Origin: Rhodobacterales bacterium UBA3080
GTDB lineage: Bacteria; Pseudomonadota; Alphaproteobacteria; Rhodobacterales; Rhodobacteraceae
NCBI GenBank assembly: GCA_002366645.1
Contig: DFBM01000190.1
Location: 1-23,290 of the forward strand
Length of the DNA: 23,290 nt
Direction: 5' to 3'
Under the pieces are notes generated by a model. That model did no database searches and had not been told where the DNA came from. It saw only the letters and a program-made list of their open reading frames with translations. Below are positions 16,237 through 23,290 of the stretch, piece by piece. The position numbers and the translations under genes were made by a program. Numbering within the stretch: position 1 is the stretch's first letter; each line of letters begins with the position of its first letter.

Positions 16237-18000
16237 ATGGAAACGATTCCTCAGTTAAAATTTACCAGAAACTATTCACCGCCTACGCTGTTTGGAATCC
16301 TGTTGGCGTTAGTTATTTTACTATCGGCCAGCTACACCGCCGCTTACTGGTATTTCAAGGGGATCGAGACTAGTCGCGCGCAGGTCCGCATGTCGCTTTA
16401 TCAAAACACACTGTCAGCCGAGCTCGAAAGATTCAGCCATGTGCCTTTTATTCTGGCGCGCGATACATTTGTGATTGCCGGGGCTGAGGGCAGAAGTCGT
16501 GAGCCGCTAAACATCCGACTTTCCGAATTTGCTGAACAGGCCAGCCTAGATGCGATTTACTTGATGGACATGCAGGGAGATACAATCGCTGCCTCGAACT
16601 GGAATGAAGAGTTAACTTTTCTGGGCCAAAACTATGGTTTCAGGCCCTATTTCCAACAGGCCACAGATGGTGAACGGGGTGAATTTTTTGCCATTGGCGC
16701 CACAACCTCGCAACCCGGGTATTTCATCGCCGAGCCGGTGCACGCGGCGTCCGGTGACATAATCGGTGTGGTGGCGATCAAGCTAGACCTGAACAATCTG
16801 GCAAACGCCTGGGCCAGCGGCGGTGAGTCTGTTTTCGTTTCAAACTCGGATGGCATCGTCGTTTTGGCATCCGATCCGGGTTGGCGGTATCAGGCAATCG
16901 AGCCTCTTACTTCCACGCAACGTGAGGCCATTATCGCCGCACGCCAATTCGGTGCGCAGCCTTTGAGCAACTTGAATTGGAGTGCGGCGGGCGCAGATAT
17001 CGCGACACTGGATGGAAACACCTATTTACACGTTGAAACCCCGTTAGTCCGGCCCGACTGGCGCCTGCATTATTTGGCAGATTTGAATTTGGTGACCGGA
17101 CGGGCCACAGTTTTCACTGCCGCCCTCGTTACAGCGATTTTGCTTATATTGGCGATTTCGATCTACCAACGTTCACAACGGATGCGGGTCGCGCTGCAAG
17201 CCTCGCAGGCGGATCGCCGGACGCTTCGCCGTGTCAACACGGATATGGAACGGGAAATTGAAGACCGACGTAAGGCGGAAAAACGACTGACCAAAGCCCA
17301 AGAAGATCTTGCTCGCGCTGGTCGCCTCGCCGCGCTCGGCCAGCTTTCGGCGTCCGTGACGCATGAGTTGGGTCAACCTATTGCCGCAATGCGCAACTAT
17401 CTTACGGCCGCAGAATTCGACCAAACCGGTGATCAGAGCGACGTCCTCAAGCGTCTGGGGCGTATTGCGACCCGAATGGAGAGCATCACCAGACAGCTCA
17501 AGTTTTTTGCAAGCCGCGGTGAACACGGGTTGGTGGAAGTGGACCTTCGCCAACTGGTTGACGGTGCCGAAGTCCTTTTAGGTCCAGACTTTAAAACCCA
17601 AAAAGTTACTGTTTACACTGACGTGCCCAATTCACCGGTTCTGGTCAGTGGCAACAGGCTTCGGCTCGAGCAGGTAGTGGTCAACCTGTTGCGCAACAGT
17701 CTTGATGCATTGACGGAAACCGATGACCGGAAAATCTGGATTACTATTTCCAAAACTGACAGCGTTGCGCGGGTTTGTGTCGAGGACAACGGACAAGGGC
17801 TGATGGGGCAAACTACAGAAGAATTACTGGAACCTTTCCATACAACGCGCGCGTCTGGACAAGGCATGGGGTTAGGTCTGGCAATTTCTGCTGCGATTGT
17901 TAAAGAGCACGAAGGCACCCTGTCTGCGAGCAATCGTGACGAAGGTGGCGCGTGTTTCGTTATCGAAATTCCACTTCGCGAAGATGAGGCAGAAGAATGA
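16237..18000 (+). CDS. dctB: DctB-type sensor histidine kinase
   Basis: A 587-residue inner-membrane kinase of the C4-dicarboxylate sensor type. Helix 1 (about 18-40) and helix 2 (about 292-310) flank a periplasmic double-PAS (Cache-like) domain (41-290) containing IYLMDMQGDTIAASNW and GVVAIKLDLNNLANAW. A short coiled coil (320-362) leads to the HisKA H-box SASVTHELGQPIAAMRNYL with the phosphorylated His376, the N-box VVVNLLRNSLDAL (481-492), G1 VEDNGQGL (515-522) and G2 GQGMGLGLA (541-549). Its ATGA overlap with dctD and the TRAP genes downstream support a role in sensing the transported carboxylate. The ribosome site is weak (TTAAGAAATACGT). The ligand is inferred from context, not proved. 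Confidence 0.88.
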   Translation: METIPQLKFTRNYSPPTLFGILLALVILLSASYTAAYWYFKGIETSRAQVRMSLYQNTLSAELERFSHVPFILARDTFVIAGAEGRSREPLNIRLSEFAEQASLDAIYLMDMQGDTIAASNWNEELTFLGQNYGFRPYFQQATDGERGEFFAIGATTSQPGYFIAEPVHAASGDIIGVVAIKLDLNNLANAWASGGESVFVSNSDGIVVLASDPGWRYQAIEPLTSTQREAIIAARQFGAQPLSNLNWSAAGADIATLDGNTYLHVETPLVRPDWRLHYLADLNLVTGRATVFTAALVTAILLILAISIYQRSQRMRVALQASQADRRTLRRVNTDMEREIEDRRKAEKRLTKAQEDLARAGRLAALGQLSASVTHELGQPIAAMRNYLTAAEFDQTGDQSDVLKRLGRIATRMESITRQLKFFASRGEHGLVEVDLRQLVDGAEVLLGPDFKTQKVTVYTDVPNSPVLVSGNRLRLEQVVVNLLRNSLDALTETDDRKIWITISKTDSVARVCVEDNGQGLMGQTTEELLEPFHTTRASGQGMGLGLAISAAIVKEHEGTLSASNRDEGGACFVIEIPLREDEAEE

Positions 18001-19343
18001 GCTTCAAACAGGAAACCGGCTACCACGTTGTGATCGCTGATGATGACCGCGAAATGCGCGAGTCTCTTGTGCATCTGCTTTCCAAAGCGGGCTGGCGGAT
18101 TGACTACTTCTCAAACGCGGCTCAGGCCATCACGGCAGTACAAGTTTCAAAACCGGATGTGGTGTTAAGCGATGTGCGGATGCCGGGAAAAAGCGGCTTG
18201 GACTTGCTGAAAGCGCTGGAAGGGTCCGTTTTCCCGCCGGTAGTCTTGATTTCAGCGCATGGCGATATCGACATGGCAGTAACGGCGATGCAGGACGGTG
18301 CTTATAGTTTCGTCGAAAAACCATTCGATCCGCGCCGTTTACTTACGGTTCTAAAACACGCAGCAGAAAATCATCGTTTGGCGCAGGATGCGGACCGCTT
18401 GCGAGATCGCCTGACAAGCCTTTCAGGGCTTGATCGAAACTTGTTGGGCGACACTCCGGTCATCCGGGAACTGCGCGAGGATATCCTTGATATCGCTGAT
18501 ACGGACGCACCAGTGATGGTGCTGGGAGAAACTGGAACCGGCAAGGAGTTGGTAGCTCACGCGCTGCATGATCTAAGCCCTCGAATTTCAGGACCATTCA
18601 TAGCCCTAAATTGTGCAACCATACCCGTCGAGAATTTCGAAACCGAAATGTTTGGCACAGCTGGAGGTGCCTCGGGAATCATGGCGCGCGCCGATCGCGG
18701 CACTTTATTTTTAGACGAACTCGGCGCCTGTCCCGAGTCCGTACAAGCAAAGTTGCTTCGTGTGATCGAAACGCAGGAATTCACGCCTTTGGGTACGACC
18801 GCATCTGTCAAAGTCGACATCCATATAATCTCTGCATCCAACGAAAAACTTGACGTCGCCGTCGCTGAAAAACGCTTCCGCGAGGACCTGCTTTTTCGCC
18901 TCAACACGTTGATAATTGACCTACCACCGTTGCGGGACCGGCGGGATGACGTACTCATGCTGTTCACACATTTCTTGGTGCATGCCGCCTCGGTTTACGA
19001 GGTAGAGGTGCCAGAACTGACCGCCGAAGATATTACGGCCTTGATGACCTACGAATGGCCCGGAAATGTGCGCGAACTCCGCCAAGTTGCGGAGCGGCGG
19101 ATTTTGTCAGCCAGACGCGGTCGTGGGTCCGTCGCGATTGCGATTAATCGCGACAACGAGATCGACGAAGTGCCGGAAACCCTGCGCGAGGCGGTCGCAG
19201 TTTTCGAACGCCAACTAATCGCCAAAGCCATTCGCGCCAACCAAGGCAGAATGGACGTCGTAGCCGAAGCGCTGGGTATCGGTCGCAGAACTTTGAACGA
19301 GAAAATCGTCAAGTTGGGCTTAAACAAATCTGACTTGATATAG
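17997..19343 (+). CDS. dctD: DctD-type response regulator, AAA+ domain without GAFTGA
   Basis: A 448-residue response regulator. Receiver domain (8-122): acidic pocket DDD (15-17), phosphorylation site Asp59 in VVLSDVRMPG, Lys108 in VEKPF. AAA+ domain (about 145-375): Walker A GETGTGKE (177-184), Walker B GTLFLDELG (235-243), arginine fingers in RFREDLLFRL (293-302), sensor II WPGNVREL (354-361). A Fis-type HTH ends the protein (about 403-442). Between MFG (218-220) and the Walker B strand there is only TAGGASGIMARADR: the sigma-54 contact loop GAFTGA is absent and the segment is about eight residues short. It therefore may not activate sigma-54 polymerase, unlike classical DctD. Its ATG overlaps the dctB stop (ATGA). 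Target is presumably dctPQM, which starts 128 bp downstream. Confidence 0.85.
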   Translation: MSFKQETGYHVVIADDDREMRESLVHLLSKAGWRIDYFSNAAQAITAVQVSKPDVVLSDVRMPGKSGLDLLKALEGSVFPPVVLISAHGDIDMAVTAMQDGAYSFVEKPFDPRRLLTVLKHAAENHRLAQDADRLRDRLTSLSGLDRNLLGDTPVIRELREDILDIADTDAPVMVLGETGTGKELVAHALHDLSPRISGPFIALNCATIPVENFETEMFGTAGGASGIMARADRGTLFLDELGACPESVQAKLLRVIETQEFTPLGTTASVKVDIHIISASNEKLDVAVAEKRFREDLLFRLNTLIIDLPPLRDRRDDVLMLFTHFLVHAASVYEVEVPELTAEDITALMTYEWPGNVRELRQVAERRILSARRGRGSVAIAINRDNEIDEVPETLREAVAVFERQLIAKAIRANQGRMDVVAEALGIGRRTLNEKIVKLGLNKSDLI

Positions 19344-19345
19344 CT

Positions 19346-19361
19346 CTGCGGAAATCCGCAG
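19346..19361 (+). terminator. Hairpin directly after dctD (weak terminator at best)
   Basis: CTGCGGA and TCCGCAG form a 7 bp stem two bases after the dctD stop, with a very short AA loop (or a 6 bp stem with an AAAT-type loop). No T-run follows. It may end or protect the dctBD message. Confidence 0.3.
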
Positions 19362-19363
19362 GG

Positions 19364-19393
19364 TGAAGGAATGCGTGTGCGCGGTTTCCTTCA
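19364..19393. promoter_or_regulatory. Inverted repeat upstream of dctP, candidate DctD operator
   Basis: TGAAGGAA and TTCCTTCA are perfect 8 bp arms separated by 14 bp, with a smaller GCG/CGC pair inside. Located 79-108 bp upstream of dctP, the usual place for an enhancer-type regulator site. It could equally form an RNA hairpin in the dctD 3' end. The assignment to DctD is inference. Confidence 0.35.
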
Positions 19394-19471
19394 TACCTTC
19401 GTCGTTAGTTTTTCGCTAGGTTCCCTCCCAATACCCATATCCAACTATGTTTCACATTTCGGGAGGAAACC

Positions 19472-20479
19472 ATGAAACACACTATCTTCAAAACTGCGAC
19501 AGTCGCGGCTCTCACGTTAGCATTTGGCACAGAAGCCATGGCAACAGAATGGAACGTATCCGTCTGGGGCAAGCGCCGCGCGTTTACGGAGCACGTAGAG
19601 CGTCTCGCCGAATTGGTTAGCGAAAAAACCAATGGCGAATTCACAATGAACATTTCCTATGGCGGCCTTTCCAAAAACAAAGAAAACCTCGACGGTATCT
19701 CCATTGGTGCATTCGAAATGGCACAGTTCTGTGCTGGCTACCACGCAGACAAAAACCCTTCGATTACCGTTCTGGAATTACCGTTCCTAGGCGTAAGTTC
19801 GCTTGAAGATGAAGTGAAAGTTTCGATGGCGGTTTATAACCACCCTGCGGTTAAGGCCGACCTTGCCCGTTGGAACGCAACTCTGCTTATGCCATCCCCT
19901 CTGCCACAGTATAACATCGTCGGTATTGGCGACGCGCCACACACGCTGGCTGACTTCGACGGTCTGACAGTTCGCGCAACTGGTGGTATCGGCAAAGCTA
20001 TGGCAGCCGTGAACGCGGTTCCGACATCCATGTCGGCAACAGAAGTGCGTCAAGCCATGGATAGCGGCGTTGTTAAAGCGGTTGCATTTGCACCACACGC
20101 GCACATGTCTTTCGGCACCGTTGAAAATGCGAGTTGGTGGACGACGAACCTTAACCCAGGCACGGTAAACTGCCCGGTTGTAGTGAACTCCGACGCTCTG
20201 GCTGACCTTTCTGACAGCGAACGCGAAGCCCTTCTCGGTTCTGTCGACGAAGCCCTTGATCACTATATTTCGTTCTATGCAGACCAGACAATGGCCGCTT
20301 GGGGACCAAAACTGGAAGAAAAAGGCATCGAGCAGATCACATACGATGCAGACGCCCTTTCCGCTTTCCGCGAAGCGGTTGCTGCTCCTGCTGCCCAGGC
20401 TTGGATTGCCGAGAACAACGCACGTGGCCTTCCGGCTCAGGAACTTTACGACCTCGTAATCACTACATTGGCTAACTAA
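19472..20479 (+). CDS. dctP: TRAP transporter solute-binding protein DctP
   Basis: A 335-residue periplasmic binding protein of the DctP family. The signal peptide (1-24) has a basic start, a hydrophobic core and a likely cleavage after AMA before TEWNVSVWGK. The mature protein shows the family layout: ISIGAFEMAQFCAGYH (76-91), LPFLG (103-107), and the carboxylate-binding Arg168 in LTVRATGG (165-172), followed by AVPTSMSATEVRQAMDSG. It would capture an organic acid and hand it to DctQM. The start has an excellent ribosome site (GGGAGGAAACC). It is followed by a hairpin-T terminator before dctQ, which would favour high levels of binding protein. C4-dicarboxylate is the default guess; other carboxylates are possible. 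Confidence 0.92.
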   Translation: MKHTIFKTATVAALTLAFGTEAMATEWNVSVWGKRRAFTEHVERLAELVSEKTNGEFTMNISYGGLSKNKENLDGISIGAFEMAQFCAGYHADKNPSITVLELPFLGVSSLEDEVKVSMAVYNHPAVKADLARWNATLLMPSPLPQYNIVGIGDAPHTLADFDGLTVRATGGIGKAMAAVNAVPTSMSATEVRQAMDSGVVKAVAFAPHAHMSFGTVENASWWTTNLNPGTVNCPVVVNSDALADLSDSEREALLGSVDEALDHYISFYADQTMAAWGPKLEEKGIEQITYDADALSAFREAVAAPAAQAWIAENNARGLPAQELYDLVITTLAN

Positions 20480-20497
20480 TACAGTCACTTATCGTTT

Positions 20498-20534
20498 CGC
20501 CCACCTCCGTTAACCGGGGGTGGGCGCTTTTTTT
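20498..20534 (+). terminator. Intrinsic terminator/attenuator between dctP and dctQ
   Basis: CGCCCACC (20498-20505) pairs with GGTGGGCG (20519-20526), and TTTTTTT follows at 20528-20534. It lies within the 76 bp dctP-dctQ gap on the same strand, so partial readthrough would give more DctP than DctQM, as is common for binding-protein transporters. Confidence 0.8.
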
Positions 20535-20555
20535 ATATTCATCGTGGAGGTGAAC

Positions 20556-21197
20556 ATGTCGGGCCATTCAAATGTTCTCGAAGACGGCTCTCTACTTAGC
20601 AGACTTGATCGTGGTTTGTTCAAGCTAGAGACAATTCTGGCACTTGTAGGAGGTCTGGCCGCCTTCTCGCTGATGCTCCTTGCTGTGGTCAGCGTTAGTG
20701 GCCGCAATTTATTTAATCAGCCACTACCCGGCTATATTGACTGGATCGAGCAGGCTATGCCGCTCATCGCATTTGTCGGCGTCTCTTACACACAGCGCCT
20801 TGGCGGACATATCCGAATGGACATTCTTGTTGGTCGCCTCCGCGGACGCACTTTATGGATTACCGAGTTTACCACTACCTTTTTAATGCTGATACTGATG
20901 ATCCTGCTGGTTTGGGGCACTTGGGCACATTTCCAACGCGCCTTCGACTTCGGATCACCGAACTGGAGCCGCGACTCCAGTCTCGATATTGGCCTTCCGC
21001 TATGGCCGATGAAGCTAGTTGTACCAATAGCTTTCGGCGTCTTATGCCTTCGCATGGCACTGCAATTATGGGGCTATGGCCGCGCGATTGTTTCCGGCGA
21101 CACTTCCCCCATTGCAGTCCCGCTGATCGAGGACGCAGCCACCACCGCCGCAAACGAGGCTGCCACAGTCTCCGGTTTTGACGAGGAGACAAAATAA
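20556..21197 (+). CDS. dctQ: TRAP transporter small membrane subunit DctQ
   Basis: A 213-residue DctQ-family protein with four hydrophobic helices (about 26-50, 62-80, 98-125, 145-170). Family features are VSGRNLFNQPLPGYIDWIEQ split around helix 1-2, FVGVSYTQRLGGHIRMDIL (about 74-92) and the later FDFGSPNWSRDSSLDIGLPLWP. I chose ATG 20556 because GGAGGTGA precedes it at good spacing; the frame open from 20520 runs through the terminator T-run. Its TAA overlaps the dctM ATG by one base (TAATG), so the two are coupled. The C-terminal tail (about 180-213) is long and rich in Ala, Glu and Thr. Confidence 0.92.
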   Translation: MSGHSNVLEDGSLLSRLDRGLFKLETILALVGGLAAFSLMLLAVVSVSGRNLFNQPLPGYIDWIEQAMPLIAFVGVSYTQRLGGHIRMDILVGRLRGRTLWITEFTTTFLMLILMILLVWGTWAHFQRAFDFGSPNWSRDSSLDIGLPLWPMKLVVPIAFGVLCLRMALQLWGYGRAIVSGDTSPIAVPLIEDAATTAANEAATVSGFDEETK

Positions 21198-22606
21198 TGG
21201 ACTCGATTGAAATTGGTCTTGTCGTCGTAGGAATCATGTTATTCATGGTTTTAATCGGTATGCGAGTAGCCTTTGCTGCCGCTCTTGCGGGTATGCTAGG
21301 TTTGATCTGGATATTCTGGGCTAAAAAGGGTTACGACCCTACAGAATTCATCTGGGCACTGACTGTTGCAGTTAAAACCGCCGGACAGGTTCCACACTCG
21401 AAAATCGCCTCGCAGGCACTCTCCCTGATCCCGACATTTATCCTGATCGGTTACCTTGCCTACTACGCTGGCCTAACCAAGGCACTATTCGAAGCAGCGA
21501 AGCGCTGGGTCGGTTGGATGCCGGGCGGCTTGGCTGTATCGACAGTATTCGCTACCGCTGGTTTTGCCGCGGTATCTGGAGCATCGGTTGCCACTTCGGC
21601 TGTATTTGCCCGTATCGCCATCCCCGAAATGCTGAAAGAAGGATACGACAAACGTTTTGCAGCGGGCGTAGTCGCCGCGGCTGGAACTCTTGCTTCGCTT
21701 ATTCCACCATCGGCGATCCTCGTGATCTACGCGATTATCGTGGAACAGGATGTTGGCGCCTTACTTCTGGCCGGCTTCATTCCAGGTGCTTTTTCGGCAG
21801 TGATCTATGCAGCCCTCGTTATCGGCCTAGCAATGACAATAAAAGGCTTCGGTCCCCCTGTTGGCGGATTCACTTGGAAGCAGCGTTTCGCCTCCCTTCC
21901 CGGTGCGTTTCCGATTTTCTTTGTCGTCGCAATCATCATCTTCTTCATCTACAACCCGTTCGGCGGCGACGCATGGGGAACGCCCACCGAGGGCGGAGCC
22001 TTGGGCGCTTTCGTAGTCTTCCTCATGGCTCTTTACCGCGGCATGCGTTGGCCACAGTTGAAAGGTGCTTTGCTCGAAACAGCAAAACTGACGGTCATGA
22101 TCTTTTCGATCATCTGGGGCGTTTTGATCTTTGTCCGGTTCCTGGGCTTTGCCGATCTTCCAGGCGTGTTCTCCGACTGGATCACAGGCCTCGATCAAAG
22201 CCCGATGCTGACGCTGATCTTTATCCTGCTGGCCTACGCGGTTCTGGGGATGTTCATGGATGCTATCGGCATGCTGTTGCTCACCTTGCCCGTTGTCTAT
22301 CCGGCAGTCATCGCGCTGAATGGCGGCGAAATGGTTACGGCCGCTGACTCTGCGTTTGGTGTATCCGGTGCAGGTTGCGCGATCTGGTTCGGGATTATCG
22401 TGGTAAAGATGGCGGAGCTCGCCCTGATCACCCCGCCCATCGGATTGAACTGTTTTGTGGTGGCTGGTGTCCGGCCCGACATTTCGGTGCAAGAAGTATT
22501 CCGCGGCGCATCCCCGTTCTTTGTCGCGGATGCCCTGACGATCGCTGGCCTAATCGCCTTCCCTAGCATTGTTCTCTATCTACCGAACCTACTGCTTGGC
22601 GTGTAA
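21197..22606 (+). CDS. dctM: TRAP transporter large membrane subunit DctM
   Basis: A 469-residue member of the DctM/ion-transporter family, the Na+-coupled translocating subunit in characterised TRAP systems. About a dozen hydrophobic segments are visible. The family signature FAAVSGASVATSAVFARIAIPEM, split near residues 124-146, is followed by AAAGTLASLIPPSAILVIYAI; a matching second-half repeat is GMFMDAIGMLLLTLPVVYP and LALITPPIGLNCFVV. It is some 40 residues longer than the common 425-430, with an extra hydrophilic stretch around 36-60 (AKKGYDPTEF). The start overlaps the dctQ stop. It ends 29 bp before a perfect hairpin terminator. Confidence 0.92.
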   Translation: MDSIEIGLVVVGIMLFMVLIGMRVAFAAALAGMLGLIWIFWAKKGYDPTEFIWALTVAVKTAGQVPHSKIASQALSLIPTFILIGYLAYYAGLTKALFEAAKRWVGWMPGGLAVSTVFATAGFAAVSGASVATSAVFARIAIPEMLKEGYDKRFAAGVVAAAGTLASLIPPSAILVIYAIIVEQDVGALLLAGFIPGAFSAVIYAALVIGLAMTIKGFGPPVGGFTWKQRFASLPGAFPIFFVVAIIIFFIYNPFGGDAWGTPTEGGALGAFVVFLMALYRGMRWPQLKGALLETAKLTVMIFSIIWGVLIFVRFLGFADLPGVFSDWITGLDQSPMLTLIFILLAYAVLGMFMDAIGMLLLTLPVVYPAVIALNGGEMVTAADSAFGVSGAGCAIWFGIIVVKMAELALITPPIGLNCFVVAGVRPDISVQEVFRGASPFFVADALTIAGLIAFPSIVLYLPNLLLGV

Positions 22607-22635
22607 TTTACACACCAAGAGTTGAATTGAAAATT

Positions 22636-22674
22636 ATCCGGCCGGCGAGTCCCCTCGCCGGCCGGATTGTTTTT
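22636..22674 (+). terminator. Strong intrinsic terminator of the dct operon
   Basis: ATCCGGCCGGCGAG (22636-22649) and CTCGCCGGCCGGAT (22654-22667) are a perfect 14 bp stem with loop TCCC, followed by TTGTTTTT. It separates dctM from the converging CysH-DUF934 frame, and the AATTTTC on the opposite side may give some termination in that direction too. Confidence 0.9.
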
Positions 22675-22681
22675 GAACCCC

Positions 22682-23290
22682 TCACAAAGATTGAAGTAAT
22701 CGTCGCTGGTAGTCACCGTTCTGCCAGTCCTTGCGAGATAACCAATGTGCCTCCGGCTGTCGTTTCGCGAGGTTTGCGTCAATCTCGACCTCGTCAAAGC
22801 CAGGCCGCCTCGCCATTGCATATTGATCAGGGATTACATGGCCCTTTGCACGCAGGCGACCATGATAACCAAGTGTGCGTAACTGCCGAGCGAGAGAGAA
22901 CCCTCGCCCGTCGGCGAAACTTGGAAAGCCAATGCGTATCAGGTCAATTTCATGCAGCTTTGAAAGCAATACCGCCCCGTCTGTGTCGTTGGGTAGATCA
23001 ATCGCCACCGCTTCTTTTTGCTCGTCGGACAGCGCATCGATGTGTTCGAACTCGTGAAACGCATACCTCCAGTCTTCCGCAGAAAATCCGCCGTCATTGA
23101 CGATAACGTTAATGTTTTCCATTTTTAACCGCCGAACGCCACCGCTAGCATCTTCATTTATACCTACCGATGTTGTGCAAGGGAAACAGCCGATCGATTT
23201 GAACCCTTTTGCGACCAGAGGGTGACGCGGCAAGTTGTGTTGATCGATATAGCTGGCCATATCCTCTGGATGAAGTGGTCCTGCTTTTTG
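22682..23290 (-). CDS. cysH: CysH (APS/PAPS reductase) C-terminus running in frame into DUF934 (partial)
   Basis: One open frame enters from the right edge and stops at TGA 22682-22684. Its first part (23290 to about 23150) reads KAGPLHPEDM, then HNLPRHPLVAKGFKSIGCFPCTTSV, split here: the C-terminal region of CysH, with the CxxC that ligates the Fe-S cluster in APS reductases. The rest (from Met at 23120-23122, 146 residues) is DUF934, with FADGRGFSLARQLRTLGY, GHVIPDQYAMARRPGFDEVEI and a tail ending RRLLQSL. cysH followed by a separate DUF934 gene is the usual assimilatory sulfate-reduction order; DUF934 function is unproven. Here there is no stop between them, and the catalytic ECG(I/L)H tail of CysH, expected just before DUF934, is missing. 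Either a real in-frame fusion with deletion or a sequence/assembly error. If translated separately, DUF934 would be 22682-23122. Confidence 0.75.
   Translation of the reverse strand, partial: QKAGPLHPEDMASYIDQHNLPRHPLVAKGFKSIGCFPCTTSVGINEDASGGVRRLKMENINVIVNDGGFSAEDWRYAFHEFEHIDALSDEQKEAVAIDLPNDTDGAVLLSKLHEIDLIRIGFPSFADGRGFSLARQLRTLGYHGRLRAKGHVIPDQYAMARRPGFDEVEIDANLAKRQPEAHWLSRKDWQNGDYQRRLLQSL

Noticed and set aside
19361..19374. GG-N10-GC as a sigma-54 promoter for dctP
   Set aside because: Only the four invariant bases match; the flanking TGGCAC and TTGC context is missing and it overlaps the inverted repeat.
19787..20488. 233-codon minus-strand frame opposite dctP
   Set aside because: Antisense shadow of a confidently identified binding protein, with no recognisable domain.
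21514..22492. Long frames overlapping dctM on both strands (277 and 221 codons)
   Set aside because: dctM carries clear transporter motifs in its own frame; these overlapping frames are Arg/His/Cys-rich shadows without ribosome sites.
1..23290. CRISPR arrays, insertion sequences or phage genes
   Set aside because: No spaced direct repeats, transposase motifs or terminal inverted repeats were seen; genes are housekeeping or metabolic with tight operon spacing.

Overview
The window looks like chromosomal DNA of a marine-type alphaproteobacterium, most likely Rhodobacteraceae (roseobacter group). This rests on gene content: a beta-hydroxyaspartate cycle cluster, a Pha/Mrp-type antiporter with fused A and B subunits, a DctPQM TRAP transporter with its own DctB/DctD pair, and a cysH-DUF934 end. 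I see no insertion sequence, integrase, tRNA, rRNA or CRISPR array, so this reads as ordinary dense genome rather than a mobile island.

Left edge (1-5962): the 3' end of ferrochelatase (hemH, +) faces the bhcABCD operon (-). The operon runs from 4907 down to 565 and encodes aspartate:glyoxylate aminotransferase, beta-hydroxyaspartate dehydratase, beta-hydroxyaspartate aldolase and iminosuccinate reductase. The divergent IclR regulator bhcR (+) shares a 230 bp AT-rich control region with bhcA. The four enzymes form a closed cycle that turns two glyoxylate (from glycolate and other C2 compounds) into oxaloacetate without losing carbon. This is a described system (Paracoccus denitrificans and marine Proteobacteria), here complete and compact.

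Middle (5970-14742): a Kef-type cation/proton antiporter with an RCK domain and an upstream tandem universal stress protein (both -) stand divergently to a seven-subunit Mrp/Pha Na+/H+ antiporter operon (mnhAB fusion, C, D, E, F, G; +), whose genes overlap or nearly touch. The usp promoter carries an Fnr-type box placed about 41 bp from a plausible start site. Together these genes look like a monovalent-cation, pH and redox-stress block.

Right (14752-23290): a poorly characterised glycosyltransferase/DUF115-like protein and a DUF302 membrane-anchored protein (both -) precede the dctB-dctD two-component system and the dctP-dctQ-dctM TRAP transporter (all +). The dctM end has a perfect hairpin terminator and converges on a partial cysH reading frame that continues without a stop into DUF934.

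The least routine observations are: the DctD-type regulator lacks the sigma-54-contacting GAFTGA loop and there is no convincing -24/-12 promoter at dctP; the CysH tail lacks its catalytic ECG(I/L)H motif and runs in frame into DUF934; and a perfect 16 bp palindrome abuts the -35 of a candidate bhcA promoter. I did not find a clearly undescribed multi-gene system.
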